Shown: positions 1 to 5,704 of the stretch, piece after piece | How positions within the stretch are numbered: position 1 is the first letter of the stretch | Layout: each line of letters starts with the position of its first letter | NCBI GenBank assembly: GCA_937915515.1 | Contig: CALGIK010000143.1 | Location: forward strand, 1-5,754 | DNA: 5,754 nucleotides | Direction: 5' to 3' | Source of the DNA: an uncultured Clostridia bacterium | GTDB taxonomy: Bacteria; Bacillota; Clostridia; Christensenellales; CAG-314 | Program-made: the position numbers and the translations under genes | The notes under the pieces: model-generated | What the model was told of the DNA's origin: nothing | The model's database searches: none | The model's input: only the letters and a program-made list of their open reading frames with translations

Positions 1-3
1 GCT

Positions 4-744
4 TTATTTATAATATTCCGGTGTAGGGACATATTTAAATAAAGCGTTGACATCCATGTCTTCAGTCACATTGCTGATATCTTGATCCCATTCCTCAAAT
101 TGGAATACAGATAGAGTATGAGCAACTGCAGGAGCTGCAGCTGCGCATCCGTGAGGGACATACACTGTATTGCCTATTTGGTCGCCGTTTTCGTCAAAGA
201 AATTTACAGCGTGCTCAATAATATTCCATACGCCGGTAAGCACAACGTTTTGTGTGCTGACAGTATAAACATCGTCTTTCTGATATAGGTTAACGCCGTC
301 ACTCCAGCCCGCAAATTGTAAATATGCTTGTCTGGCGGGGGCAGCTTTTACCGTAAATGTACCGTTATAGTTTATTGAGTCCTGAGTAGGAGCGGTAACT
401 TCCTCGCCTTCTTCGGGCTCATAACCTAAAACATATGTAACGGTATAACAGTTTGTACTAAATTTAGCATACAGAGCCATACTTTCCGTCACGATTCCTG
501 TTTCAAAATTGAAAGGAGTGCCGCTGTATTGCTTGTCTGTGTACCAACCGTCAAGAGTAACGCCTTCGCTTACGTCTACTTTTGGCTCTTTTATTTTACC
601 GTCTTTATCGGCAATAACAGAAGATAATACTTTTTCGCTGCTGTCCTTAAATGTGACAACTTTCACATTGACACAGCCGACGAAACATAACGCTACTGTC
701 ATCACTGCTAGTAGCAACACAAGATATTTGCTTAATCGTTTCAT
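4..744 (-). CDS. Repeat-containing surface lipoprotein (InlB B-repeat / Flg_new type)
   Basis: This encodes a 246-residue predicted lipoprotein. Residues 1-7 are basic, 8-19 form a hydrophobic core, and the lipobox-like F-V-G-C puts the lipidated cysteine at position 24, so it should be anchored to the outer face of the membrane after Lgt and signal peptidase II act. The rest reads as three divergent copies of the Listeria/Bacteroides repeat: about residues 28-95 (ending GWYTD...ALYAKF), 99-174 (FAGWSDG...LTGVWN) and 178-237 (FEEWDQD...VNALFK). No enzymatic domain is visible; in known proteins such repeats act as stalks or adhesive modules. The ATG at 742-744 is set by GGGAGG six bases upstream (751-756). 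The TAA stop lies three bases from the window edge, so anything downstream is unseen. Expression is probably controlled by the divergent MerR gene. The lipoprotein and repeat calls are solid; the biological role is unknown. Confidence 0.9.
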   Translation of the reverse strand: MKRLSKYLVLLLAVMTVALCFVGCVNVKVVTFKDSSEKVLSSVIADKDGKIKEPKVDVSEGVTLDGWYTDKQYSGTPFNFETGIVTESMALYAKFSTNCYTVTYVLGYEPEEGEEVTAPTQDSINYNGTFTVKAAPARQAYLQFAGWSDGVNLYQKDDVYTVSTQNVVLTGVWNIIEHAVNFFDENGDQIGNTVYVPHGCAAAAPAVAHTLSVFQFEEWDQDISNVTEDMDVNALFKYVPTPEYYK

Positions 745-758
745 AATAAACCTCCCAT

Positions 759-774
759 TGTCAAATTGTTGACA
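759..774. repeat. Perfect inverted repeat in the lipoprotein leader
   Basis: TGTCAA and TTGACA flank a 4-base centre (ATTG), giving a perfect 6+6 dyad. On the minus strand it falls in the predicted 5' leader of the lipoprotein mRNA, just upstream of its Shine-Dalgarno. On the plus strand its right arm is the -35 box of the regulator gene's promoter. It could be a second protein-binding site or a small leader hairpin; part of the symmetry may simply come from the -35 consensus. Confidence 0.45.
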
Positions 775-797
775 TATTTATATTCTTCAGTTATTAT
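769..797 (+). promoter_or_regulatory. Sigma-A promoter of the MerR-family gene
   Basis: TTGACA (769-774) and TATTAT (792-797) are separated by 17 bases, a near-consensus housekeeping promoter. Transcription should begin near 804, inside the MerR-type dyad at 800-820, so a bound regulator would be expected to repress its own gene. The -10 overlaps the -10 of the opposing lipoprotein promoter almost exactly. The predicted leader is about 59 bases long. Confidence 0.7.
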
Positions 798-823
798 AAA
801 CCAAACACTAGGTGTTGGGTCAA
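793..823 (-). promoter_or_regulatory. MerR-activated promoter of the lipoprotein gene (19-bp spacer)
   Basis: On the minus strand, TTGACC (823-818) and TATAAT (798-793) are separated by exactly 19 bases (817-799). A spacer of 19 instead of 17 is the hallmark of promoters activated by MerR-family proteins, which twist the over-long spacer so that RNA polymerase can engage both boxes. The spacer contains an inverted repeat, and the adjacent divergent gene encodes a MerR protein, which supports the reading. Transcription would start near 786, giving a leader of about 41 bases before the lipoprotein ATG. Confidence 0.8.
800..820. promoter_or_regulatory. Predicted MerR operator dyad
   Basis: An imperfect dyad is centred on 810. 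The arms ACCaAACAC and GTGTTgGGT pair at eight of ten symmetric positions, with mismatches at 803/817 and 809/811. It sits almost entirely inside the 19-bp spacer of the lipoprotein promoter and covers the likely transcription start of the regulator gene. This placement fits activation of one gene and repression of the other by one dimer. That the neighbouring MerR protein is the ligand is an inference from position. Confidence 0.72.
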
Positions 824-862
824 GCGAAATTTGAAATTTATGTAAAATTTTATGGTAATATT

Positions 863-1660
863 ATGAAAAAGAAGGATACAGAAAATTTCACAGAAGAAAC
901 TATTAATATTTCTCAATTAGCAAAAGTGACTAACCTTCCTTTTACAAAGGTGAGGTATTGGGCAAACAACGGTTTAATCAGACGCAATAAAAATCCCGAT
1001 AACGGTTACTATGAATATGACATCAATTCCGTAAGCGACGTTATTTCAATAAAAATGATGAGAAGTATTGGTTTTTCGTTTAAAATGATTTATAAAATGT
1101 TATTAAGCAAAAAAGATCTTTGGCCTCAACTGTATGAGGAAGCGAAAAAACGCTTATTAGAACAAATAGATCTGCTTAATTTTAGTCTTGAAAAAATAAA
1201 AATGCAACAGAAAGCGTATGAAAGAGCGAAAAACTGGACAGACGAAATTTCTATGGCGGAACCGCCCTTTTGCAAGATTAAAGAAATTCACTTGAAAAAT
1301 GCTGACACAAAGGAATTTAATTTGGACGACGCAACTACTTTTAGAGTAATAGAAAATAACCATATTGTAGAACAATATTATGGATATGCGGTTTATGATT
1401 CATCGGAAAAACATAATATTATTTGGGAAAAATCTACAAAAGCAAAATATTTTCATTTTGTAATACACGACCGAAAAGAAGAGTATTTTAACGAAATCGT
1501 GCAAAATGCTCTATTGCGTGTATGTAACATGGGATTTAATTGCGTCAATATGTTGAGCAGATATATGTGTTCGATCTTGATGAACGAACAGGACACCGGA
1601 GCGGAGAAATTTGTAAATTACTATGACGCTTGGATTGAAACGTATCCTAAAAAATCTTAA
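863..1660 (+). CDS. MerR-family transcriptional regulator with a long C-terminal sensor region
   Basis: This encodes a 265-residue regulator. Residues 14-80 form the MerR winged helix-turn-helix: the recognition region ISQLAKVTNLPFTKVRYW, then NGLI, then the wing NPDNGYYEYD, then IKMMRSIGFSF. A charged helical stretch at about 85-125 should be the antiparallel dimer coiled coil. Residues 137-265 would be the effector-sensing part. It is too long for the short metal-binding loop of MerR/CueR types and is closer in size to BmrR-like ligand-binding members, but I cannot assign its fold or ligand. It has cysteines at 137, 221, 227 and 236. An in-frame GTG at 812 would lengthen the protein by 17 residues, but that start lies inside the operator, only a few bases after the predicted transcription start, and lacks a ribosome site, so the ATG at 863 is preferred even though its own Shine-Dalgarno is weak. 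The divergent lipoprotein gene is the obvious target. Confidence 0.92.
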   Translation: MKKKDTENFTEETINISQLAKVTNLPFTKVRYWANNGLIRRNKNPDNGYYEYDINSVSDVISIKMMRSIGFSFKMIYKMLLSKKDLWPQLYEEAKKRLLEQIDLLNFSLEKIKMQQKAYERAKNWTDEISMAEPPFCKIKEIHLKNADTKEFNLDDATTFRVIENNHIVEQYYGYAVYDSSEKHNIIWEKSTKAKYFHFVIHDRKEEYFNEIVQNALLRVCNMGFNCVNMLSRYMCSILMNEQDTGAEKFVNYYDAWIETYPKKS

Positions 1661-1731
1661 TACATAATTTTAAGCAAAATCATTTAAGTTGTGTTATATA
1701 AAAAGATTAACTGAATTATGTTTAAATAATG

Positions 1732-1774
1732 ATGTGCACCTAAAAAGTCAAACACTTTTGTATGTGCACATTTT
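1732..1774 (+). terminator. Probable intrinsic terminator of the MerR gene
   Basis: A long hairpin is visible. Outer arms ATGTGCAC (1732-1739) and GTGCACAT (1764-1771) are followed inward by TA/TA and AAAAGT/ACTTTT (1743-1748 and 1754-1759), closed by the loop CAAAC. There is one 1x1 mismatch and one bulged G (1760). A short T-run follows on the plus strand (1771-1774), with further T-rich sequence after it. It lies 72 bases past the regulator's stop and between convergent genes, so it may also stop transcription from the right, but the minus-strand side has no clear T-tract. Confidence 0.62.
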
Positions 1775-1830
1775 ATGTTGTTATTTTAAAAATATTTACT
1801 ATTATATTAATTTCAGTTTTAATGCAAGCA

Positions 1831-2511
1831 TTAGTCCATAAAACCTAAATCCTTACACAATTCCTCAAGGCTTTGCGAAGGACTTGCTTCTACCTCGTTT
1901 AAATCTATCAATGGTTGATTAATGTTGCTATCCTCTTTTTCGCTTTTGTTTATGTGACTAATATTTTGCTGCTCGTTTTTGTCTTCTGCATCATTGACAG
2001 TCTCTTGGTTACTTGTTAAAAAAGTATTTTCTTCAGCAGTATTTGATTGATGCAAATTTTCATAATCAGCATCAGTGGCGTCGACTTCCTGCTGTTTTAA
2101 ATCAGTTTGCGCAATGTCTTTAACTACAATAGATTCATTATCCGCATTTGATGCAACAGGTTCTTTCGACGTATAATTTGTCGAATCAAAATCTGTTTTC
2201 TTTAAACAAAAGGTATTTTCCGGCACTGCTTTTGTAATCTTATCGATATTTTGAGCTATAAGCAAAAACTCGTTTACCTCGTCCGCATTGAGTTTGCTTT
2301 TTATTAAGCTTATAAAAACCTTAACAGTATCGTTTAAAGCTTTGGCTTTTCGTGTCAGCTCTAATTCGCGCTTTATTAAGCCGTCCTCAATAACAGGTGT
2401 CTTGCCTGCCGCAGTGCGCTCTAATAGAGCTATTTTCTCCTCTGTTTCTTTTATGTATGCGTCTACGTCATCGACGCAATAGCCTTTAAACACTAATTTG
2501 AATTTTGCCAT
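1831..2511 (-). CDS. Uncharacterised protein with DivIVA-like N-terminus and acidic low-complexity tail
   Basis: This encodes a 226-residue protein with no signal peptide or membrane segment. The first 20 residues (F-K-L-V-F-K-G-Y-C-x-D-D-V-D-A-Y-I) resemble the opening of DivIVA/GpsB-type proteins, where a G-Y followed by V-D-x-F/Y-I/L marks the membrane-curvature-binding N-terminus. Residues 20-85 look helical and may form a coiled coil. From about 110 to 210 the sequence is rich in D, E, N, Q, S and T and is probably disordered, ending in a hydrophobic patch, L-E-E-L-C-K-D-L-G-F-M-D, that could be a short docking motif. True DivIVA proteins have longer coiled coils, so a cell-division or pole role is only a suggestion. 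The ATG at 2509-2511 has AAGGG at 2516-2520, rather close at 4 bases. It follows pncB by 41 bases on the same strand and is probably the last gene of the lgt-pncB cluster. Confidence 0.72.
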   Translation of the reverse strand: MAKFKLVFKGYCVDDVDAYIKETEEKIALLERTAAGKTPVIEDGLIKRELELTRKAKALNDTVKVFISLIKSKLNADEVNEFLLIAQNIDKITKAVPENTFCLKKTDFDSTNYTSKEPVASNADNESIVVKDIAQTDLKQQEVDATDADYENLHQSNTAEENTFLTSNQETVNDAEDKNEQQNISHINKSEKEDSNINQPLIDLNEVEASPSQSLEELCKDLGFMD

Positions 2512-2552
2512 ATATCCCTTTAATGTAAAATGTTTATGATTTTTATCCTTTA

Positions 2553-3995
2553 TTATCTGTTTTTGCTGCCTAACTCGTTAAGCATTTTTTGTTTTAGATC
2601 ATAAATTTTATCAGACAAATCCACCTTATATAATTGCGGTTTTTCGATACGCTTATATTCATCCCAAAAATCCTCAAGACTGTTTACGGTTTTTGTATAA
2701 ATCTCATTAAGAGTGGGACATTTATAAACAAGCTTGCCTCCCTCAAAAATTTTTGTGTAAAGCGGCTTTACCGTAAAGTTGCTTACCTCTTTTGTTTTCC
2801 AACGGTCGACAGGATGAATTAACGTATAAGGCTTGTCGGGGTCTATAACTTCGTCCTTTAAACAAATGACATCCGCAAGTGCCTTGTTTGTCTGATTGCT
2901 GATAAGACGGTAAATCCTTTTTTCGCCGGGATTAGTCACCTTTTCGGGATTATCGCTTATTTTCATTTTAGGAAATTCCTTGCCCTCTTGCTCTATTGCC
3001 GCTAACTTGTACACTCCGCCTAAGCTGGGATTTGTATAACTGGTAATAAGCTTAGTGCCTATGCCATATAAGTCTATTTTTGCGCCCTGAAGGTTAAGAG
3101 AAGTGACGGTGTATTCGTCAAGATCTCCTCCGGAAAAAACTTTAACGTCATAAAAACCTTCGGCATCCAACATTTCGCGCGCTTTTTTGCTTAAATATGC
3201 TAAGTCGCCGCTGTCAAGACGTACGCCTACAGGTTTTAGCCCTTTTGCACGCATTTCCTTAAATACAATAATAGCGTTTACCATACCGCTATTAAGGGTA
3301 TCGTAAGTATCAACCAAGAGTAAACAGCTTTTAGGATAGATAGAAGCATATGCTCTAAAAGCTTCAAGCTCACTGTCAAAAGACATTATCCAACTGTGCG
3401 CATGAGTACCTTTAGGCACAGCATCAAATTTTTGCGCCGCAAGCACGTTGCTTGTCGAAGAGCATCCGCCAATTATCGCCGCTCTCGCCCCAAAAACTGC
3501 GGCATCGGGAGCCTGAGCACGCCTAAGTCCAAATTCGATAACTTTACCCGGAGCTGCGGCACGTGTTATTCTGCTTGCTTTAGTGGCAATCAATGTCTGG
3601 AAGTTTATAATATTAAGCAGAGCTGATTCCACAAGCTGCGCTTCCATTATAGGCGCTTTTACAATCAATAGCGGCTCGTAGGGAAAGACAACGGTGCCTT
3701 CCTCCACCGCAATAATATCTCCTGTAAATTTAAAGTTTTTTAAATAAGTCAAAAACTCTTCGCCAAAATCGCCTGTTCGGCGTAAAAATTCAATCTCGTC
3801 CTCTCCGAAATGTAGGTTTTTGATATACTGTATAGCTTGTTCAAGTCCTGCCGCTATACAATAATTGCTTTCGGCATTTGTGCGAAAAAACAAATCGAAT
3901 ACGGCTTTAGTATCAGACATACCCTTAACCATATATCCGTTCATCATAGTCAGTTCGTAATAATCCGTCAGCAATGTAAGATTTCGCTTATCCAT
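2553..3995 (-). CDS. pncB: Nicotinate phosphoribosyltransferase
   Basis: This 480-residue enzyme joins nicotinate to phosphoribosyl pyrophosphate (PRPP), with ATP hydrolysis, to give nicotinate mononucleotide, the first step of Preiss-Handler NAD salvage in the cytoplasm (EC 6.3.4.21). The N-terminal LLTDYYELTMMNGY, the EFGLRRAQ segment (about 154-161), THAHSW (197-202, with His200 the likely phosphorylated histidine), VRLDSGDL (258-265), SGGDLDEY (288-295) and GIGTKL (311-316) are family signatures, in order and intact. The length is normal for the bacterial family. A TTG twelve bases upstream (4007) is in frame, but it overlaps the Shine-Dalgarno GGAG (4002-4005), which sits six bases before the ATG at 3995, so the ATG is chosen. 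Only 12 bases separate it from the lgt stop, so the two are almost certainly cotranscribed and may be translationally coupled. Confidence 0.97.
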   Translation of the reverse strand: MDKRNLTLLTDYYELTMMNGYMVKGMSDTKAVFDLFFRTNAESNYCIAAGLEQAIQYIKNLHFGEDEIEFLRRTGDFGEEFLTYLKNFKFTGDIIAVEEGTVVFPYEPLLIVKAPIMEAQLVESALLNIINFQTLIATKASRITRAAAPGKVIEFGLRRAQAPDAAVFGARAAIIGGCSSTSNVLAAQKFDAVPKGTHAHSWIMSFDSELEAFRAYASIYPKSCLLLVDTYDTLNSGMVNAIIVFKEMRAKGLKPVGVRLDSGDLAYLSKKAREMLDAEGFYDVKVFSGGDLDEYTVTSLNLQGAKIDLYGIGTKLITSYTNPSLGGVYKLAAIEQEGKEFPKMKISDNPEKVTNPGEKRIYRLISNQTNKALADVICLKDEVIDPDKPYTLIHPVDRWKTKEVSNFTVKPLYTKIFEGGKLVYKCPTLNEIYTKTVNSLEDFWDEYKRIEKPQLYKVDLSDKIYDLKQKMLNELGSKNR

Positions 3996-4000
3996 TTTTT

Positions 4001-4005
4001 TCTCC
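4001..4005 (-). promoter_or_regulatory. Shine-Dalgarno that fixes the pncB start
   Basis: GGAGA read on the minus strand, then a run of A, precedes the ATG at 3993-3995. It directly follows the TAA of lgt (4008-4010) with two bases between, so ribosomes finishing lgt would uncover or reload at this site. The upstream TTG at 4005-4007 shares its two Gs with this element and therefore cannot use it. Confidence 0.75.
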
Positions 4006-4007
4006 AA

Positions 4008-5114
4008 TTATATTTCTTTCTTTATCTCTTGATTTTTTTCTGTATCGGTTTTAGAAAAGTCCTTATAAAATTCCTCTCTGCGCTTTTTAATATCCTCCGC
4101 ATTAAATAGAGCATATTGCGCTCTTTTTAAAGCTTCGATATAAAGCCTGTCTTTTTCGCCTACCTGATTTTTAATAGACTGTGCTTCTGCCGCCAGCTTT
4201 TGGGCATTTTGGTTTGTTGCTTCAACCTGCTTATCAATAAACTTTTTTGTGCCGATAACTTTATAATACCAAGCATCAAATTTTTTATCCCAACCGGTGT
4301 AAATTAAAATAAATCTGACAATACCCATGCCTATAGCCAACCACGATACGAGCTGACTAATCTTTATGCCTGTATTAAATGCGGTGCCGCCCCAGCGTAT
4401 CCATAAAAATAAACTGTCGGTACGAAGTCCTTCCACAAAGAGTCTGACAATGCCGTAATATACTCCGTAAAAAGCTAAATTAAAGCCCCTTTTATAGTTT
4501 TTCCATTTTGTGATAAGGCTCAAAGTAATAATAAAGCCTATGAGAGTAAAAAATGATTCATAAAAAAAGGTCGCTTGATAAAACTCGCCGCCTATTTTAA
4601 CGGCTGCCGGAAACCATTGCCAAGCAGGGTCGGTTATTAAATTTCCGTAAGCCTCCTGATTAATAAAGTTTCCCCAACGGCCCATTGCTTGCGCCAATAA
4701 CAAACCCGGAGCGATATAATCGGTAATTCTGACAAAATTTTGCATTTTAAAGTGCGCTACTATGTGCACCGTAATATATCCGGCAATTACGCCGCCGTAA
4801 ATAGCCAGTCCTCCGTCTCTAAAATCCCAAAATGTAGACCAGTCTGACAAAACTTCACTGTAAGGGAATACAAAAAAATACAGCCTTGCGCCAAGCACTG
4901 CCATAGGCAATACCCAAATGGCGTAATCCAAGCTGTCGTCGGGATTTAATCCGAATTTTTTTAGCAAATGAGAAAAAATGGTAAGTGCCAAGACCATGCC
5001 ACTGACAATGATTAAAGCGTAATATGTGATGCCAAAACCAAAAATTTCCACAGCGGGGCTAGAACCTACATAGCCGTTAAAATCTATAAACGGCGCATTT
5101 AAAAAAGCTAACAT
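4008..5114 (-). CDS. lgt: Prolipoprotein diacylglyceryl transferase with cytoplasmic C-terminal extension
   Basis: This 368-residue membrane enzyme moves a diacylglyceryl group from phosphatidylglycerol to the lipobox cysteine of prolipoproteins, the first step of lipoprotein maturation (EC 2.5.1.145). Family marks are GARLYF (75-80), DGGLAIYGG (100-108), the signature GRWGNFINQEAYG (145-157) and YYGIVRLFVEGLRTDS (219-234) with the conserved arginine and glutamate. About seven hydrophobic segments span residues 20-275. The E. coli HGGLIG histidine is tyrosine here (Y106), a variant I recall from other Gram-positive Lgt proteins. Residues from about 281 onward add roughly 85 charged, helix-prone amino acids beyond the usual end. 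An in-frame TTG at 5144 would add ten residues but lies inside the promoter; the ATG at 5112-5114 has GAGG (5121-5124) six bases upstream. It appears to be the first gene of the lgt-pncB-DivIVA-like cluster. Confidence 0.97.
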   Translation of the reverse strand: MLAFLNAPFIDFNGYVGSSPAVEIFGFGITYYALIIVSGMVLALTIFSHLLKKFGLNPDDSLDYAIWVLPMAVLGARLYFFVFPYSEVLSDWSTFWDFRDGGLAIYGGVIAGYITVHIVAHFKMQNFVRITDYIAPGLLLAQAMGRWGNFINQEAYGNLITDPAWQWFPAAVKIGGEFYQATFFYESFFTLIGFIITLSLITKWKNYKRGFNLAFYGVYYGIVRLFVEGLRTDSLFLWIRWGGTAFNTGIKISQLVSWLAIGMGIVRFILIYTGWDKKFDAWYYKVIGTKKFIDKQVEATNQNAQKLAAEAQSIKNQVGEKDRLYIEALKRAQYALFNAEDIKKRREEFYKDFSKTDTEKNQEIKKEI

Positions 5115-5132
5115 TAGTATCCTCGTGAAAGA

Positions 5133-5161
5133 ATTATATGCCAATTTGTGAATTTAGTCAA
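5133..5161 (-). promoter_or_regulatory. Sigma-A promoter of lgt
   Basis: On the minus strand, TTGACT (5161-5156) and TATAAT (5138-5133) are separated by 17 bases, almost the full consensus. Transcription should start near 5126, leaving a leader of only about 12 bases that consists mostly of the Shine-Dalgarno. This rules out the TTG start at 5144 and indicates that the three-gene cluster begins here. Confidence 0.85.
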
Positions 5162-5175
5162 GACCAACGTATTAT
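5146..5175 (+). promoter_or_regulatory. Possible promoter of mazF
   Basis: TTGTGA (5146-5151) and TATTAT (5170-5175) are separated by 18 bases on the plus strand. It would overlap the opposing lgt promoter region and give a leader of about 124 bases. The -35 is imperfect and the region is very AT-rich, so chance matches are easy; I found no better candidate closer to mazF. Confidence 0.35.
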
Positions 5176-5182
5176 TTAATCG

Positions 5183-5203
5183 TTATTAAGTTATATTTAA
5201 TAA
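5183..5203. repeat. AT-only inverted repeat in the lgt-mazF spacer
   Basis: TTATTAA (5183-5189) and TTAATAA (5197-5203) form a perfect 7+7 inverted repeat around a 7-base centre. It would lie at the start of a mazF transcript from the candidate promoter at 5146-5175. It could be an operator, but AT-rich spacers produce such symmetry by chance. Confidence 0.3.
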
Positions 5204-5305
5204 AAAGCTGTCCATAATTTGTTTGGAGCGGCTACATACACCTTTTTAATCGGTTGAGAATAAAGTATTTTAGACGTTGCTGTCGCCGCCCAAAGGATGT
5301 GCAAT

Positions 5306-5650
5306 GTGATTAAACGGGGAGATATCTATTATGCCGACCTAAGCCCTGTGGTGGGTAGCGAACAAGGCGGCATCCGTCCGGTGCTGGTTTTGCAAAACGA
5401 CATAGGCAACAAATACAGTCCTACGGTTATTGCGGCGGCAACCACGTCAAAATTAAATAAAGCTAAACTGCCTACGCATATTACGCTTCCGAGCAGTTTA
5501 TCAATCTTGCCAAAGGACAGTGTTGTGTTGTTGGAGCAAATACGCACGATAGATAAAAGCCGATTAAAGGAAAAAATAGGCGAATTGCCGCCTAATGTTA
5601 TGGAACAGGTGAACAACGCACTTTTAATAAGTTTAGGTTTTTTCAACTGA
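5306..5650 (+). CDS. mazF: MazF/PemK-family endoribonuclease toxin (EndoA/NdoA-like)
   Basis: This encodes a 114-residue protein very close in sequence pattern to Bacillus EndoA, a ribonuclease that cuts mRNA at short specific sites. Numbered from the [23 protein letters not shown] (3-22) is the family opening, Arg24 in [12 protein letters not shown] and Thr47 in the AAATT segment match the B. subtilis catalytic Arg25 and Thr48, and KAKLPTH and [14 protein letters not shown] follow. It appears complete and active. Start choice: an ATG at 5297 touches the only Shine-Dalgarno (AAAGGA, 5292-5297), whereas the GTG at 5306 lies eight bases after it and gives the usual M-I-(V)-K-R-G-D beginning, so GTG is preferred; the ATG would add three residues. 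No MazE/EndoAI-type antitoxin gene lies upstream, where divergent lgt sits, and only about 70 genuine bases follow downstream. Confidence 0.95.
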   Translation: MIKRGDIYYADLSPVVGSEQGGIRPVLVLQNDIGNKYSPTVIAAATTSKLNKAKLPTHITLPSSLSILPKDSVVLLEQIRTIDKSRLKEKIGELPPNVMEQVNNALLISLGFFN

Positions 5651-5704
5651 TACATGCCAAAGAAAAAAGCTTGTACATCTTCCTTATCCGTTACCCACTT
5701 AGGG

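Noticed and set aside
509..772. Plus-strand open frame opposite the lipoprotein signal-peptide end
   Set aside because: It is antisense to a well-supported lipoprotein and runs through its ribosome site and promoter leader; composition is that of a shadow frame.
812..862. GTG at 812 as the start of the MerR-family gene, adding 17 residues
   Set aside because: It lies inside the operator dyad and only about 8 bases after the predicted transcription start, with no ribosome site; the MerR domain is complete from the ATG at 863.
1821..1832. Small palindrome AATGCAAGCATT at the stop of the DivIVA-like gene
   Set aside because: Too short for a stable hairpin (2-base centre) and without a T-tract; likely chance.
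3396..3626. Arginine- and cysteine-rich plus-strand open frame opposite pncB
   Set aside because: It lies entirely opposite conserved pncB catalytic motifs; the odd composition results from complementing that coding sequence.
3996..4007. TTG at 4007 as the start of pncB
   Set aside because: It overlaps the Shine-Dalgarno GGAG that serves the ATG at 3995; the extra residues are not part of the family signature.
5115..5144. TTG at 5144 as the start of lgt
   Set aside because: It lies between the -35 and -10 of the lgt promoter, upstream of the predicted transcription start; the ATG at 5114 has a good Shine-Dalgarno.
5254..5313. Short basic 19-residue frame starting with TTG and overlapping the start of mazF, considered as a possible antitoxin or leader peptide
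   Set aside because: No ribosome site, weak start codon, and no resemblance to MazE/EndoAI; the open frame upstream also lacks an ATG.
5329..5655. Minus-strand open frame opposite mazF (108 codons)
   Set aside because: It is fully antisense to a clearly recognisable MazF, has no ribosome site and no family resemblance.
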